From NCBI GenBank assembly GCA_051745395.1, contig JBNJEA010000002.1:1-64000 (forward strand): a stretch of 64,000 bases of DNA, read 5' to 3'. The position numbers and the translations under genes were made by a program. This DNA comes from JBNJEA01 sp051745395. Its GTDB lineage: Bacteria; Desulfobacterota; Desulfobacteria; Desulfobacterales; Desulfosalsimonadaceae. Shown here piece after piece: positions 1-9,946 of the stretch. Within the stretch, counting starts at the first letter, position 1; each line of letters opens with the position of its first letter. The notes under the pieces are model-generated. The model was not told the DNA's origin, did not search any database, and saw nothing but the letters and a program-made list of their open reading frames with translations.

Positions 1-1859
1 AAGAAATCGGCTTCTGGGCTGTCGAGGTCTGGGGCGGGGCCACTTTTGACACCATGCACCGCTTTTTAAACGAAGACCCGTGGGAGCGGATCCGGACCTT
101 AAAGCGTTACTTTAAGAAAACGCCGCTGTCCATGCTGCTGCGGGGCCAGAACTTAGTCGGCTACCGCCATTACGCCGACGACGTGGCCCGGGCGTTTGTC
201 GAGCGCGCCGCGGCCAACGGCATGGATATTTTCCGGACATTTGACGCCTTAAACGACTTTAGAAACTTCGACACCGTGGTGGCGGCCATCAAGGAGTGCG
301 ACAAGCATTTCCAGGGCTGCGTCTGCTACTCGCTGACTGAACCCCGCATGGGCGGCGAGGTCTACAACCTGGACTACTACCTGAAAAAGGCCAAAGAGCT
401 CGAAGACATGGGCGCCGATACCATCTGCATCAAGGACATGGCCGGCCTGATCGCCCCCTATGATGCATTCGAGCTCGTCAAGGCCTTAAAGGAAACCGTC
501 AAGCCGCCGATCCACCTGCACAGCCACTTTACCTCGGGCATGGCGCCCTTGAGCCAGTTAAAGGCCATCGAAGCCGGCGTGGATATCATCGATACCTGCA
601 TGTCGCCGTATGCCTACCGGACCTCCCATCCGGCAATCGAGCCACTGGTGGCCGCGCTTTACGGCACCAACCGGGACACCGGCTTTAACATCGAGGCCAT
701 GGCAGATATCAACCACAAGCTGGAAACCGAGATTTTGCCCAAGTACAAGCACCTGATAGATGATTCCAAGGTCTCGGTCATCGACACTAACGTGCTGCTG
801 CACCAGACCCCGGGCGGGATGCTGTCGAACCTGGTCAACCAGCTCCGGGAAATGGACGCCCTGGACCGGATCAACGAGGTCTACGAAAAGCTGCCCCAGG
901 TCCGAAAAGATCTGGGCCAGGTCCCCCTGGTCACCCCGACGAGCCAGATCGTGGGCATCCAGACCGTCAACAACGTGCTGTTTGACGATGAAAACGAATC
1001 CTACAAGATGACCACCTCCCAGGTAAAAGACCTCTGCTTTGGCCTTTACGGCGCAACACCGGCCCCGATCAACCCGGAGGTCCAGAAAAAGGCCCTCAAG
1101 GGCTATCCCCGCGGCGAGGAACCCATCACCTGCCGACCCGCAGAAATCCTGGAGCCCGAACTCGAAAAGGCGAAGGAAGAGGTCAAGGACCTGGCCGCCG
1201 ATCTCGACGACGTCCTGATCTACGCCCTGTACCCGGTGACCGGCAAGAAGTTTTTGAAATACAAGTACGGCATCGAGACGCCGCCGGAATCCGTCAAACC
1301 CAAGACCCTGGAGCAGGCCAGGACCGAAGAGGAGCTGGTCAGAAAAGCCCGCGCCGGCGAGGTCATAGAGAAGCAAAAGCTTGCGGCCATGCCGGAGTCC
1401 TCGGAAAACGTCCGGAAATTCAACGTTTACGTGGACGGCGATGCCTTTGAAGTGGCCGTGGAAGATACCGAACCAAGGCCCGCGGCTGCTCAGCCGGCCC
1501 GCCCGGCGGAACCGGCCCGCGCCGGCGCCCAGCCGGCGCCGTCTCGTGCGCCTTCGGCCCAGCCGGCCCCGAGAAGCGCCCCGGCCAAAGAGGAAAAACC
1601 GGCTGAACCTGCCGCGAAAGAAAAACCGGCGGCCGCGGCGGTAGAAGGCCACCAGATCAAAGCCCCCATGCCCGGTATTGTCATCCGCTACGAAAAGCAG
1701 GAGGGCGAAGCCGTGGAAGAGGGCGACACCGTGGTGATCCTGGAAGCCATGAAGATGGAAAACTCCCTGCCGGCGCCGGTCGGCGGCACCATGAAGGCGA
1801 TTCACTTCAAGGAAGGCGATTCCGTGGCCAAGGGCGATGTGCTCTGCGTGATCGGATAA
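1..1859 (+). CDS. oadA: Biotin-dependent carboxyltransferase, oxaloacetate decarboxylase alpha / pyruvate carboxylase subunit B type; 5' end outside window
   Basis: The reading frame is open from the first bases (frame starting at base 3), so the gene begins before the window; about 618 residues are visible of a family usually 640-670 long. It starts inside the TIM-barrel carboxyltransferase domain with the conserved EVWGGATFD segment, directly followed by RFLNEDPWER. The domain continues through LRGQN, the metal-ligand HLHSH segment and the conserved carboxylase domain to roughly base 1430. A Pro/Ala/Glu-rich linker (about 1470-1640) then joins it to a biotinyl-carrier domain with EAMKMEN; the biotinyl lysine codon is 1752-1754. 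The enzyme moves CO2 between oxaloacetate/pyruvate and biotin. The sequence alone does not separate decarboxylase alpha subunit from pyruvate carboxylase B. The neighbours sucC, sucD and sdhCAB suggest a role in the succinyl-CoA/oxaloacetate/pyruvate interconversion. The next gene begins 16 bp downstream. Confidence 0.93.
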   Translation, partial: EIGFWAVEVWGGATFDTMHRFLNEDPWERIRTLKRYFKKTPLSMLLRGQNLVGYRHYADDVARAFVERAAANGMDIFRTFDALNDFRNFDTVVAAIKECDKHFQGCVCYSLTEPRMGGEVYNLDYYLKKAKELEDMGADTICIKDMAGLIAPYDAFELVKALKETVKPPIHLHSHFTSGMAPLSQLKAIEAGVDIIDTCMSPYAYRTSHPAIEPLVAALYGTNRDTGFNIEAMADINHKLETEILPKYKHLIDDSKVSVIDTNVLLHQTPGGMLSNLVNQLREMDALDRINEVYEKLPQVRKDLGQVPLVTPTSQIVGIQTVNNVLFDDENESYKMTTSQVKDLCFGLYGATPAPINPEVQKKALKGYPRGEEPITCRPAEILEPELEKAKEEVKDLAADLDDVLIYALYPVTGKKFLKYKYGIETPPESVKPKTLEQARTEEELVRKARAGEVIEKQKLAAMPESSENVRKFNVYVDGDAFEVAVEDTEPRPAAAQPARPAEPARAGAQPAPSRAPSAQPAPRSAPAKEEKPAEPAAKEKPAAAAVEGHQIKAPMPGIVIRYEKQEGEAVEEGDTVVILEAMKMENSLPAPVGGTMKAIHFKEGDSVAKGDVLCVIG

Positions 1860-1875
1860 AAAAGGATAGCGGCAT

Positions 1876-3039
<1,164 letters not shown>

Positions 3040-3068
3040 GGGACCTTGGCCGAATAATAGATTTAGAA

Positions 3069-3157
3069 ATTCACCACAGAGGGCACAGAGATCACAGAGG
3101 CAAAGATATAAATGTTTTTGGTTTTCTCTGTGTCCGCTGTGCCCTCTGTGGTGAAAT
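3069..3157. repeat. CACAGAG-type inverted repeat between sucC and sucD
   Basis: Two arms (about 3069-3099 and 3124-3157) are imperfect reverse complements built on TTCACCACAGAGGGCACAG. They are separated by a short AT-rich loop, so RNA or single-stranded DNA would fold into a long hairpin. It fills most of the gap inside what is normally a tight sucCD operon. It could be a mobile or REP-like element, or an attenuator lowering sucD relative to sucC; there is no terminal T-run typical of a strong intrinsic terminator. Confidence 0.85.
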
Positions 3158-3193
3158 AACATTTTACGAACCCACCGAATGTAGAGGAAGCGG

Positions 3194-4066
3194 ATGAGTA
3201 TATATGTAAATTCCGATACCCGGGTGCTGGTACAGGGGATTACCGGAAAAGAAGGCCAGTTTCATGCCCGCCAGTGCATCGCCTACGGCACGCAAGTCGT
3301 CGCCGGGGTCACGCCCGGCAAGGGCGGACTGGACATGGACGGCGTGCCGGTTTTCAACACGGTAAGAAACGCGGTGGCCGACACCGGCGCCAATTGCAGC
3401 CTGATTTTCGTGCCGCCGCCGGCGGCCGCAGACGCCATCATGGAAGCAGCCGATGCGGGCGTGGACGTGATTGTCACCATCACCGAGGGCATCCCGGTCA
3501 TGGACATGATGCGTGTCAAGCAGTACGTAAAGGACAAGCCGTGCCGGCTGATCGGCCCCAACTGCCCGGGCATCATAACGCCCGGCCAGGCCAAGGTGGG
3601 CATCATGCCCGGCCCGATCCACAAACAAGGCGGCCCCATCGGCGTGGTATCGCGCTCCGGGACGCTGACCTACGAGGTGGTCTACCAGTTGACGCTGCAG
3701 GGCATCGGACAGACTACATGTATCGGCATCGGCGGCGATCCGGTAAACGGCACCAACTTTATCGACTGCCTGTCTGCCTTCCAGGCCGATGCCGAGACCC
3801 AGGGCATCGTTATGGTCGGTGAAATCGGCGGCAGCGCCGAAGAGCAGGCCGCCGACTATATCCGGCAAAACGTGAATAAACCGGTGGTCAGCTTCATCGC
3901 CGGGATCACCGCACCACCGGGCCGCCGCATGGGCCATGCCGGGGCGATTATTTCCGGCAACACGGGCACCGCCCAGGGCAAGGTCGCCGCCTTGAAAGAG
4001 GCCGGCGTACATGTCTGCGAGGATCTCGGACGAATCGGCGAGGTTTGTGCCGGCGTTTTCAGCTGA
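3194..4066 (+). CDS. sucD: Succinyl-CoA synthetase (ADP-forming type), alpha subunit
   Basis: The 290-residue product has the family length. An N-terminal Rossmann CoA-binding domain ([11 protein letters not shown], residues 11-21) is followed by the ligase domain. The active-site histidine that is phosphorylated during catalysis is His248 in the GHAGAIISG motif. The ATG is preceded by GAGGAAG about 7 bases upstream, which supports this start. It partners SucC to make ATP from succinyl-CoA, or succinyl-CoA in reverse. A GC hairpin followed by T-rich sequence begins 22 bp after the stop. Confidence 0.97.
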   Translation: MSIYVNSDTRVLVQGITGKEGQFHARQCIAYGTQVVAGVTPGKGGLDMDGVPVFNTVRNAVADTGANCSLIFVPPPAAADAIMEAADAGVDVIVTITEGIPVMDMMRVKQYVKDKPCRLIGPNCPGIITPGQAKVGIMPGPIHKQGGPIGVVSRSGTLTYEVVYQLTLQGIGQTTCIGIGGDPVNGTNFIDCLSAFQADAETQGIVMVGEIGGSAEEQAADYIRQNVNKPVVSFIAGITAPPGRRMGHAGAIISGNTGTAQGKVAALKEAGVHVCEDLGRIGEVCAGVFS

Positions 4067-4087
4067 AGCTGTTTTTAAAATGGGCCT

Positions 4088-4112
4088 GGCCGTTTAACGG
4101 CCTTGTTTTCGT
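4088..4112 (+). terminator. Likely intrinsic terminator after sucD
   Basis: The palindrome GGCCGTTTAACGGCC (4088-4102) is followed immediately by TTGTTTTCGTTT. The stem is short but GC-rich, the right distance after the sucD stop, and lies just before a repeat-filled gap. A rho-independent terminator is the simplest reading. Confidence 0.6.
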
Positions 4113-4147
4113 TTACTGGAACCTGCTCTGATGCTTTGCTTAGAAGG

Positions 4148-4420
4148 AACTGTTTCGTTATGCATGGCCGACAGGCAAATGAGGTTGTCCCGCTCACCGT
4201 GGGCTGTTTTGATGCTTCTATGATTCGCAGCGCCGCAGCGCCGAAACTCGCTTACGCTCAAACAGTCGGCGCTGCTTTGGCGCTGCTTCATCATGAAGCA
4301 TTTCAAAACATCCCCCGATGTTCGCTTGGACAACCCCATTTGCCTGTCTTTTCGCCTCCGGGTTGCTTTCTGGAAAAGCGCTGCGCAAACAAATCGAAAA
4401 CGTTTCATTCCGAGAATATG
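4148..4420. repeat. Dispersed palindromic repeat family A, copy 1
   Basis: This fills the 396-bp gap between sucD and sdhC and is closely similar over about 270 bp to 57141-57414. Its core 4170-4348 is a long imperfect palindrome. Outer arms run GACAGGCAAATG... to ...CATTTGCCTGTC, then a second arm pair GATGCTTC/GAAGCAT, then an inner GC-rich arm pair around AGCGCCGAAACTCGC. Short open frames on both strands follow from the palindrome and are conserved only because the DNA is repeated, so I do not call them genes. Confidence 0.9.
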
Positions 4421-4462
4421 ATCGGGGACTTCTAAAGACCTTACAACCGGGAGAGAACGGAA

Positions 4463-5107
4463 ATGAACTGGTTTGTTGAGACCATACAAACATCGATCGG
4501 CAAGAAGCTGCTCATGGCAATTACAGGCCTCGGGTTTCTGGGGTTTCTGTTTATTCATCTCGTGGGCAACCTGACCTTTTACTTCGGAGAAGACGTGTTT
4601 CTGGCCTACGTCGACTACCTGCACTCCTTTGAGCCGCTTATCGTGGCCATCGAGATCATTTTGTTGATTCTGGCGGCCGTCCACGTGATCACCGGCTTGA
4701 CCCTTTTTCTGCAAAACCGCAGGGCACGGCCGAAGCGTTACAAGGTGCACGAAAGCGGCGGCGGCCGGACCATCGGTTCGGCGACCATGCCGTATACCGG
4801 GTTTTTGATCCTGCTGTTCGTGATTCTTCACCTGCAGCATTTCCACTTTATCGACACCACGGATCAGACGGTATTTGATGCCGCTGTTTCGACCTTTTCG
4901 CTGTGGTATTATACGGGCATCTACATGGCGGCCGTCATTATCGTGGGCCTCCATGTCCGCCACGGCTTCTGGAGCCTGTTTCAAACCATCGGATGGAACC
5001 ATGACCGCTACATGCCGGCCATCCGGACGGTCGGGGTCCTGTTTGCCATTTCGGTCGCAGTGGGATTCGGGTTTATCCCGGTTTATATCGGTATTACGGC
5101 AGGATGA
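4463..5107 (+). CDS. sdhC: Succinate dehydrogenase / fumarate reductase cytochrome b subunit (b558 type)
   Basis: The product is a 214-residue integral membrane protein with five predicted transmembrane segments (about residues 12-35, 57-77, 108-126, 148-170 and 188-210). Histidines sit in or near the helices (FIHLVGN, VHVITG, ILHLQHFHF, VGLHVRHGFW), the pattern of the single-subunit diheme cytochrome of menaquinone-type succinate:quinone oxidoreductases such as Bacillus or Wolinella. It anchors SdhAB and passes electrons between the quinone pool and the iron-sulfur subunit. GGAGAGA lies upstream of the ATG. The order C-A-B is typical of this type. Direction (fumarate reduction or succinate oxidation) cannot be told from sequence. 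Confidence 0.93.
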   Translation: MNWFVETIQTSIGKKLLMAITGLGFLGFLFIHLVGNLTFYFGEDVFLAYVDYLHSFEPLIVAIEIILLILAAVHVITGLTLFLQNRRARPKRYKVHESGGGRTIGSATMPYTGFLILLFVILHLQHFHFIDTTDQTVFDAAVSTFSLWYYTGIYMAAVIIVGLHVRHGFWSLFQTIGWNHDRYMPAIRTVGVLFAISVAVGFGFIPVYIGITAG

Positions 5108-5164
5108 AAAAGCAACACCCAGAACACTTTCAATCGGTATCATCATTCAATAAGGAACCCCTTT

Positions 5165-7078
5165 ATGACCCTCGAATCCAAAATACCGGACGGCCCCCTG
5201 GCGGAAAAATGGGACCGGCATCAATTTGAACTAAAGCTGGTCAATCCGGCCAACAAGAAAAAGTTCTCCGTCATCGTGGTCGGCACCGGCCTTGCCGGCG
5301 CATCAGCGGCAGCCACCCTGGCCGAGCTCGGCTATAACGTCAAAAACTTCTGCATCCAGGACACCCCGCGCCGGGCCCACAGCATCGCCGCACAGGGCGG
5401 CATCAACGCCGCCAAGAACTACGCCAACGACGGCGACAGCATCTGGCGGCTGTTTTACGACACCATCAAGGGCGGCGATTTCCGGGCCCGCGAGGCCAAC
5501 GTTTACCGCCTGGCACAACTCAGCGTCAACATCATCGACCAGTGCGTGGCCCAGGGCATCCCCTTTGCCAGAGATTACGGCGGGCTGCTCGACAACCGGT
5601 CATTTGGCGGCGCGCAAGTGTCGCGCACCTTTTACGCCAAGGGGCAGACCGGCCAGCAGTTGCTTTTAGGCGCCTACGGGGCGCTGATGCGCCAGGTGGG
5701 CAAGGGCGGCGTGGAGATGTTTGCCCGCCGGGAAATGCTCGACCTGGTGGTGGTAGACGGCAAGGCCCGCGGCATCGTGGTCCGGAACCTGGTTTCCGGT
5801 GAAATCGAATCCCATGCGGCTGATGCGGTCGTATTGGCCACGGGCGGATACGGCAATGCCTATTTTCTGTCGACAAACGCCATGTCGTCCAATGTCACGG
5901 CCGCCTACCGGGCCTACAAAAAAGGTGCGTATTTCGCCAACCCCTGCATGACGCAGATTCATCCCACCTGCATCCCGGTACACGGCACCTACCAGTCCAA
6001 GCTCACCCTGATGAGCGAAAGCCTGCGAAACGACGGCCGGGTCTGGGTGCCTAAAACACCCGGCGACAAGCGGGCCCCGGAGCAGATCCCGGAGGCCGAA
6101 CGCGATTACTACCTGGAACGCAAATACCCGAGCTTCGGCAACCTCGTGCCCCGGGACGTGGCCTCGCGAAACGCCAAGGAACAGTGCGACCTGGGCAAAG
6201 GGGTCGGGGAAACCGGGCTGGCGGTCTATCTCGATTTTGCCGATGCGATCAAACGAGACGGCGTCGACGCCATCGCCGCCAAGTACGGCAACCTGTTTGA
6301 GATGTATGAAAAGATCACCGGGGAAAACCCCTATGAAACGCCCATGAAGATTTATCCGGCGGTGCACTACACCATGGGCGGCCTCTGGGTGGATTACAAC
6401 CTGATGACCACCATACCCGGCCTGTTTGCCATCGGGGAGGCCAATTTTTCCGACCACGGCGCCAACCGCCTCGGGGCGAGCGCTTTGATGCAGGGACTGG
6501 CAGACGGCTATTTCGTCATCCCCTATACCATGGGCGGATATCTTGCCGGCCATTCAATAGACCCCGTCGACACCTCGCATCCGGCCTTCCGGGAGGCTGA
6601 AAAAACGGTGGCCGAGCAGAGCCGCAATCTGCTGACAATCAACGGCAAACAGACGGTCACCCAACTCCATCGTCGGCTCGGCAACCTGCTGTGGGATTAC
6701 TGCGGCATTGCCCGCGATGACTCGGGTTTAAAACAGGCGCTGTATATGATCCGGGAACTTCGCAAGGAATTCTGGCGGGATGTCAACGTTGCGGGCGACG
6801 ATAAGGACTTAAACCAGAGCCTGGAGCATGCCGGACGGGTGGCCGATTTCATGGAATTTGCAGAACTCATGGTCATCGATGCCTTACACCGCAAGGAATC
6901 CTGCGGCTGCCACCTCAACGTGGCCTACCAGACCGAGGACCATGAAGCACTGCGCGACGATGAAAACTATGCCTTCGTATCGGCATGGCAGTATCAGGGC
7001 GCCGAGGCCGAGCCGGTGCTGCACAAGGAGCAGCTTGCGTTTGAAAATGTGGAACTGACGCAGAGGAGTTACAAATGA
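5165..7078 (+). CDS. sdhA: Succinate dehydrogenase / fumarate reductase flavoprotein subunit
   Basis: The 637-residue protein has the N-terminal FAD-binding glycine motif [13 protein letters not shown] (about residues 40-52). [14 protein letters not shown] follows, in which His72 is the expected site of covalent FAD attachment. It continues with the catalytic and substrate-binding segments of the family ([25 protein letters not shown]) and the [23 protein letters not shown] segment. The length and the segment after RRAH match the Bacillus/Wolinella-type SdhA subfamily, in keeping with the b558-type anchor. It interconverts succinate and fumarate on the cytoplasmic face. It lies 57 bp after sdhC and overlaps sdhB by 4 bp, so the three genes form one operon. 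Confidence 0.96.
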   Translation: MTLESKIPDGPLAEKWDRHQFELKLVNPANKKKFSVIVVGTGLAGASAAATLAELGYNVKNFCIQDTPRRAHSIAAQGGINAAKNYANDGDSIWRLFYDTIKGGDFRAREANVYRLAQLSVNIIDQCVAQGIPFARDYGGLLDNRSFGGAQVSRTFYAKGQTGQQLLLGAYGALMRQVGKGGVEMFARREMLDLVVVDGKARGIVVRNLVSGEIESHAADAVVLATGGYGNAYFLSTNAMSSNVTAAYRAYKKGAYFANPCMTQIHPTCIPVHGTYQSKLTLMSESLRNDGRVWVPKTPGDKRAPEQIPEAERDYYLERKYPSFGNLVPRDVASRNAKEQCDLGKGVGETGLAVYLDFADAIKRDGVDAIAAKYGNLFEMYEKITGENPYETPMKIYPAVHYTMGGLWVDYNLMTTIPGLFAIGEANFSDHGANRLGASALMQGLADGYFVIPYTMGGYLAGHSIDPVDTSHPAFREAEKTVAEQSRNLLTINGKQTVTQLHRRLGNLLWDYCGIARDDSGLKQALYMIRELRKEFWRDVNVAGDDKDLNQSLEHAGRVADFMEFAELMVIDALHRKESCGCHLNVAYQTEDHEALRDDENYAFVSAWQYQGAEAEPVLHKEQLAFENVELTQRSYK

Positions 7079-7830
7079 CGACCCGAACCATCAACCTGAC
7101 ATTAAAGGTCTGGCGGCAGAACAAGCAGCATCCGGAAGGCAAAATCGAAACCTATCCGGCCCATAATATATCCACGGACATGTCGTTTCTGGAAATGTTA
7201 GACATTGTCAACGACGAACTGATCAAGCAGGGCACGGAGCCGATTGCTTTTGACCATGATTGCCGGGAGGGCATCTGCGGCATGTGCGGTGCCGTGGTCA
7301 ACGGACGGCCCCACGGCCATGTCGATGAAACCACGTTGTGTCAGCTCCACATGCGGCATTTCGAAGACGGCGACACCATCTTCATCGAACCCTGGCGGGC
7401 CCGGGCCTTTCCCATCGTAAAAGACCTCGTGGTCGACCGCAGCGCCCTGGATGAAATCATTGCCACCGGCGGCTACATTTCGGTCAACACCGGCGGCGCA
7501 CCGGATGCCAATGCCATTGCCATCGGCAAGGAAACCGCGGATGCGGCATTCAACGCGGCTGCCTGCATCGGCTGCGGCGCCTGCGTGGCTGCCTGCCCCA
7601 ATGCCTCGGCCATGCTCTTTGTCGGCGCCAAGGTCTCGCATCTGGCCCGTCTGCCCCAGGGGCGCCCCGAAGCCAAACAACGGGCCCGGAATATGCTGTG
7701 CAAAACGGACAACCTCGGATTCGGCAATTGCTCCAACGAGGCCGAATGCGAGGCGGAATGCCCCAAGGGAATCTCCATAAAGGAAATCGCCCGCTTGAAC
7801 CGGGAATTTATTAAGGCCGCCTTTTCCTGA
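7075..7830 (+). CDS. sdhB: Succinate dehydrogenase / fumarate reductase iron-sulfur subunit
   Basis: The 251-residue protein carries the three cluster motifs of SdhB. Cys63, Cys68, Cys71 and Cys89 ([10 protein letters not shown] and TLCQ) bind [2Fe-2S], [13 protein letters not shown] binds a cubane cluster, and the later [14 protein letters not shown] segment completes the [3Fe-4S]/[4Fe-4S] ferredoxin fold. It carries electrons between FAD in SdhA and heme in SdhC. The start codon overlaps the sdhA stop as ATGA, indicating translational coupling. Confidence 0.96.
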   Translation: MTTRTINLTLKVWRQNKQHPEGKIETYPAHNISTDMSFLEMLDIVNDELIKQGTEPIAFDHDCREGICGMCGAVVNGRPHGHVDETTLCQLHMRHFEDGDTIFIEPWRARAFPIVKDLVVDRSALDEIIATGGYISVNTGGAPDANAIAIGKETADAAFNAAACIGCGACVAACPNASAMLFVGAKVSHLARLPQGRPEAKQRARNMLCKTDNLGFGNCSNEAECEAECPKGISIKEIARLNREFIKAAFS

Positions 7831-7938
7831 TAGCTTGCAGGATGCCAAAATTCATGGTATGAATCGCGGCAATCGGCTCTTGCAACGGCTTGCGGATTTG
7901 ATGATTGCCTGCGGGCATGAAAAGAAAGGAGGGCGGTA

Positions 7939-8214
7939 ATGGGGAAAATCAAGTGGCTGGGTATTTTGGCCCTTGCCGGCGGCTTATGCGTGCTCGGATA
8001 CCAGGGCATTGAGTATGTCATGTCGGAAGGAACGGTGTTTAAAAACTACACCCTGCTCGGCCTTTTCGGCGAATCTTTACTCGAGTGGATTGACCGCGCG
8101 CCCGTGCAGCTTCGTAACGGCATAGATTATGTGATCCGCATGCCGCTCTACGGCCTGCTGGCGATCATAGGGGTGGTCCTGCTGGCCATCAACGGCGTTT
8201 TCGGTAAAAAATAA
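7939..8214 (+). CDS. Small two-helix membrane protein of unknown function
   Basis: The 91-residue product has hydrophobic segments near residues 5-23 and 68-87. Between them is a polar stretch with FKNYTLLGLFGESLLEWI. A strong AAGGAGGGCGGT ribosome site precedes the ATG. It lies 108 bp after sdhB on the same strand, upstream of a hairpin, so it may be the last gene of the sdh transcript. I recognise no family; a membrane accessory to the oxidoreductase is only a guess from position. Confidence 0.75.
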   Translation: MGKIKWLGILALAGGLCVLGYQGIEYVMSEGTVFKNYTLLGLFGESLLEWIDRAPVQLRNGIDYVIRMPLYGLLAIIGVVLLAINGVFGKK

Positions 8215-8263
8215 AGGCGTTATAAAAAACGGGCTTTTCCTTGCCTTTTTTTCAGTAAACGGG

Positions 8264-8295
8264 GGCAACCCCATCGACGGCCGGTTGGGGTTGCC
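8264..8295. terminator. Hairpin between convergent genes, probable terminator
   Basis: A perfect 10-bp stem, GGCAACCCCA (8264-8273) with TGGGGTTGCC (8286-8295), lies between the stop codons of two convergent genes. T-runs beside it are weak on both strands, so termination is inferred mainly from stem strength and position. Confidence 0.6.
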
Positions 8296-8313
8296 TCAAT
8301 TGCTTATAAACCG

Positions 8314-9777
8314 TCACTTCTTGTTTTTCATCGCCGCTTTCAGCTTTTCCCCCAGATCCCCAGTGCCGGCACCGGAAGCAGCCGGTGCTTGCTTGCGATA
8401 ATTCTGCCATTCCTTCTGGTCCCCCGCATCTGCGGGGCCGAGAGAAATTTTGCGCGCATTGACATCGATTGAATCCACGGTGACGGTGATAACATCGTCA
8501 ATGCGGGCTTTTTCCAGTTCGCTGGCATTGGCGGCGGACTTGATTTTCGAAATCGGCAGCAGGCCGACAACACCCGGTTCCAGGGCCACGAAATAACCGA
8601 ACTGTTCCTTTTTTTCAATCCGGCCGGACACGGCCTGTCCGACCGGATATCGCGATTCAATCCCCGCCCAGGGGTCGCCTTCCGCCTCTTTGATGCTCAA
8701 TGAAATCCGTCGGTTGACCGGATCGAGGTCCTTGATTGAAACCGAGACGCGCTGGCCCGGCTCGACCACGTCCGCCGGTTTGGTCACCCGCTTGTGGCTC
8801 ATCTCGCTGATGTGCACCAGCCCCTCAACACCGGGCTCGATTTCCACAAACGCCCCGAAGTCCGCACAGCGGGTGACCGTGCCCTCGACCCGGTCGCCGG
8901 CGTAATAGCGCTGGCCGATTTTCTCCCAGGGATCGCCCTGGGCCTGTTTGATCGACAGCGATATCTTGGGCGCCTTGCCGGACTCTTTGGCTTCCTCGAT
9001 GGCAAGGATTTTGACCTCGACGGCTTCGTTGACCGCCAAGGCCTCTTCTGCGGAGCTGACCCGCTGCCAGCTGATTTCGGAAATATGGACCATTCCTTCC
9101 ACGCCCGGCGCCACTTCCACAAAAGCACCATAGGGCATCAGCTTGGTGATCTTGCCGTTGATGATATCGTCCGGGCTGACGTTTTGGATGAATTTTTCCC
9201 GCTCTTCGGCAATATAACGATTCAACAGGTCCCGGCGGGACAGTACCACGTTTTTGCCCCGTTCCTCGATGCGCGAAATCAAAAACTCATAGGTGCCGCC
9301 CACATAGCTTTCCGGCTGTTCCACGTAGACCACATCCATCTGGCTGACCGGGCAAAATCCGCTTTGCCCCAGCACATTGACACGAAATCCGCCTTTGCAG
9401 GTTTCCGTGACACGACCTTCCACGGGAATGGCATTTCTCTGGGCTTCGTGGAGGCGGTGTAACCCCCCGGCACCGGTTAAGGCTTTGGACAGGCGGACTT
9501 CGCCCTCGGCCTTGGAAACCACGTAAAGCTTTACCGGGTCCCCGACCTGGCAGGCCAGCTCCCCGTTTTCATCCATGAGCTCCTGTTTGTCCACCACGCC
9601 GTCGACCTTGGATCCGGTGTTGACAAACACACTGTCATCACCGATGGAGAGAATGTCACCGGTAATCTCTTCACCGACTTGCAGGTCGTCTTTTACCTCG
9701 CCCATGTAATTTTCAAACAGTTCCGCAAAGCTTTCATCTTCCGGGTTGTCGCCTGGGGCCGTAAATTCATCGGTCAT
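8314..9777 (-). CDS. rpsA: S1-domain RNA-binding protein, ribosomal protein S1 family
   Basis: The 487-residue protein has an acidic N-terminus and five S1/OB repeats (about residues 33-103, 117-188, 203-277, 290-363 and 378-448). Repeats 3 and 4 are the most canonical, with YGAFVEVAPGVEGMVHISE and FGAFVEIEPGVEGLVHISE. The C-terminus is a basic Ala/Lys-rich tail. Classical proteobacterial S1 has six repeats and about 555 residues, so this is shorter. It may be the genome's working S1 or a paralogue assisting mRNA binding on the ribosome. AGGAGC precedes the ATG. It is transcribed divergently from the glycosidase-like gene at 9947. Confidence 0.85.
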   Translation of the reverse strand: MTDEFTAPGDNPEDESFAELFENYMGEVKDDLQVGEEITGDILSIGDDSVFVNTGSKVDGVVDKQELMDENGELACQVGDPVKLYVVSKAEGEVRLSKALTGAGGLHRLHEAQRNAIPVEGRVTETCKGGFRVNVLGQSGFCPVSQMDVVYVEQPESYVGGTYEFLISRIEERGKNVVLSRRDLLNRYIAEEREKFIQNVSPDDIINGKITKLMPYGAFVEVAPGVEGMVHISEISWQRVSSAEEALAVNEAVEVKILAIEEAKESGKAPKISLSIKQAQGDPWEKIGQRYYAGDRVEGTVTRCADFGAFVEIEPGVEGLVHISEMSHKRVTKPADVVEPGQRVSVSIKDLDPVNRRISLSIKEAEGDPWAGIESRYPVGQAVSGRIEKKEQFGYFVALEPGVVGLLPISKIKSAANASELEKARIDDVITVTVDSIDVNARKISLGPADAGDQKEWQNYRKQAPAASGAGTGDLGEKLKAAMKNKK

Positions 9778-9946
9778 TCGGGTTGCTCCTGGTTTTTGTC
9801 TTTGTTACATATTACCCAACATATTCAGTGATGCTGGTATCGTATCACATTGTTGATCCCTGTTAAAGATCTATTCAATATCCTGTCACAGGGGCGCCTG
9901 CTTACGGGTTGCACTCCTTGCAAACGGAGTTATTTTTAAGGAGATT

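Noticed and set aside
4103..4435. Frame conserved between the two family A copies (also near 57157-57453)
   Set aside because: Similarity is explained by the DNA repeat and palindrome, which keeps both strands open; no ribosome site or domain.
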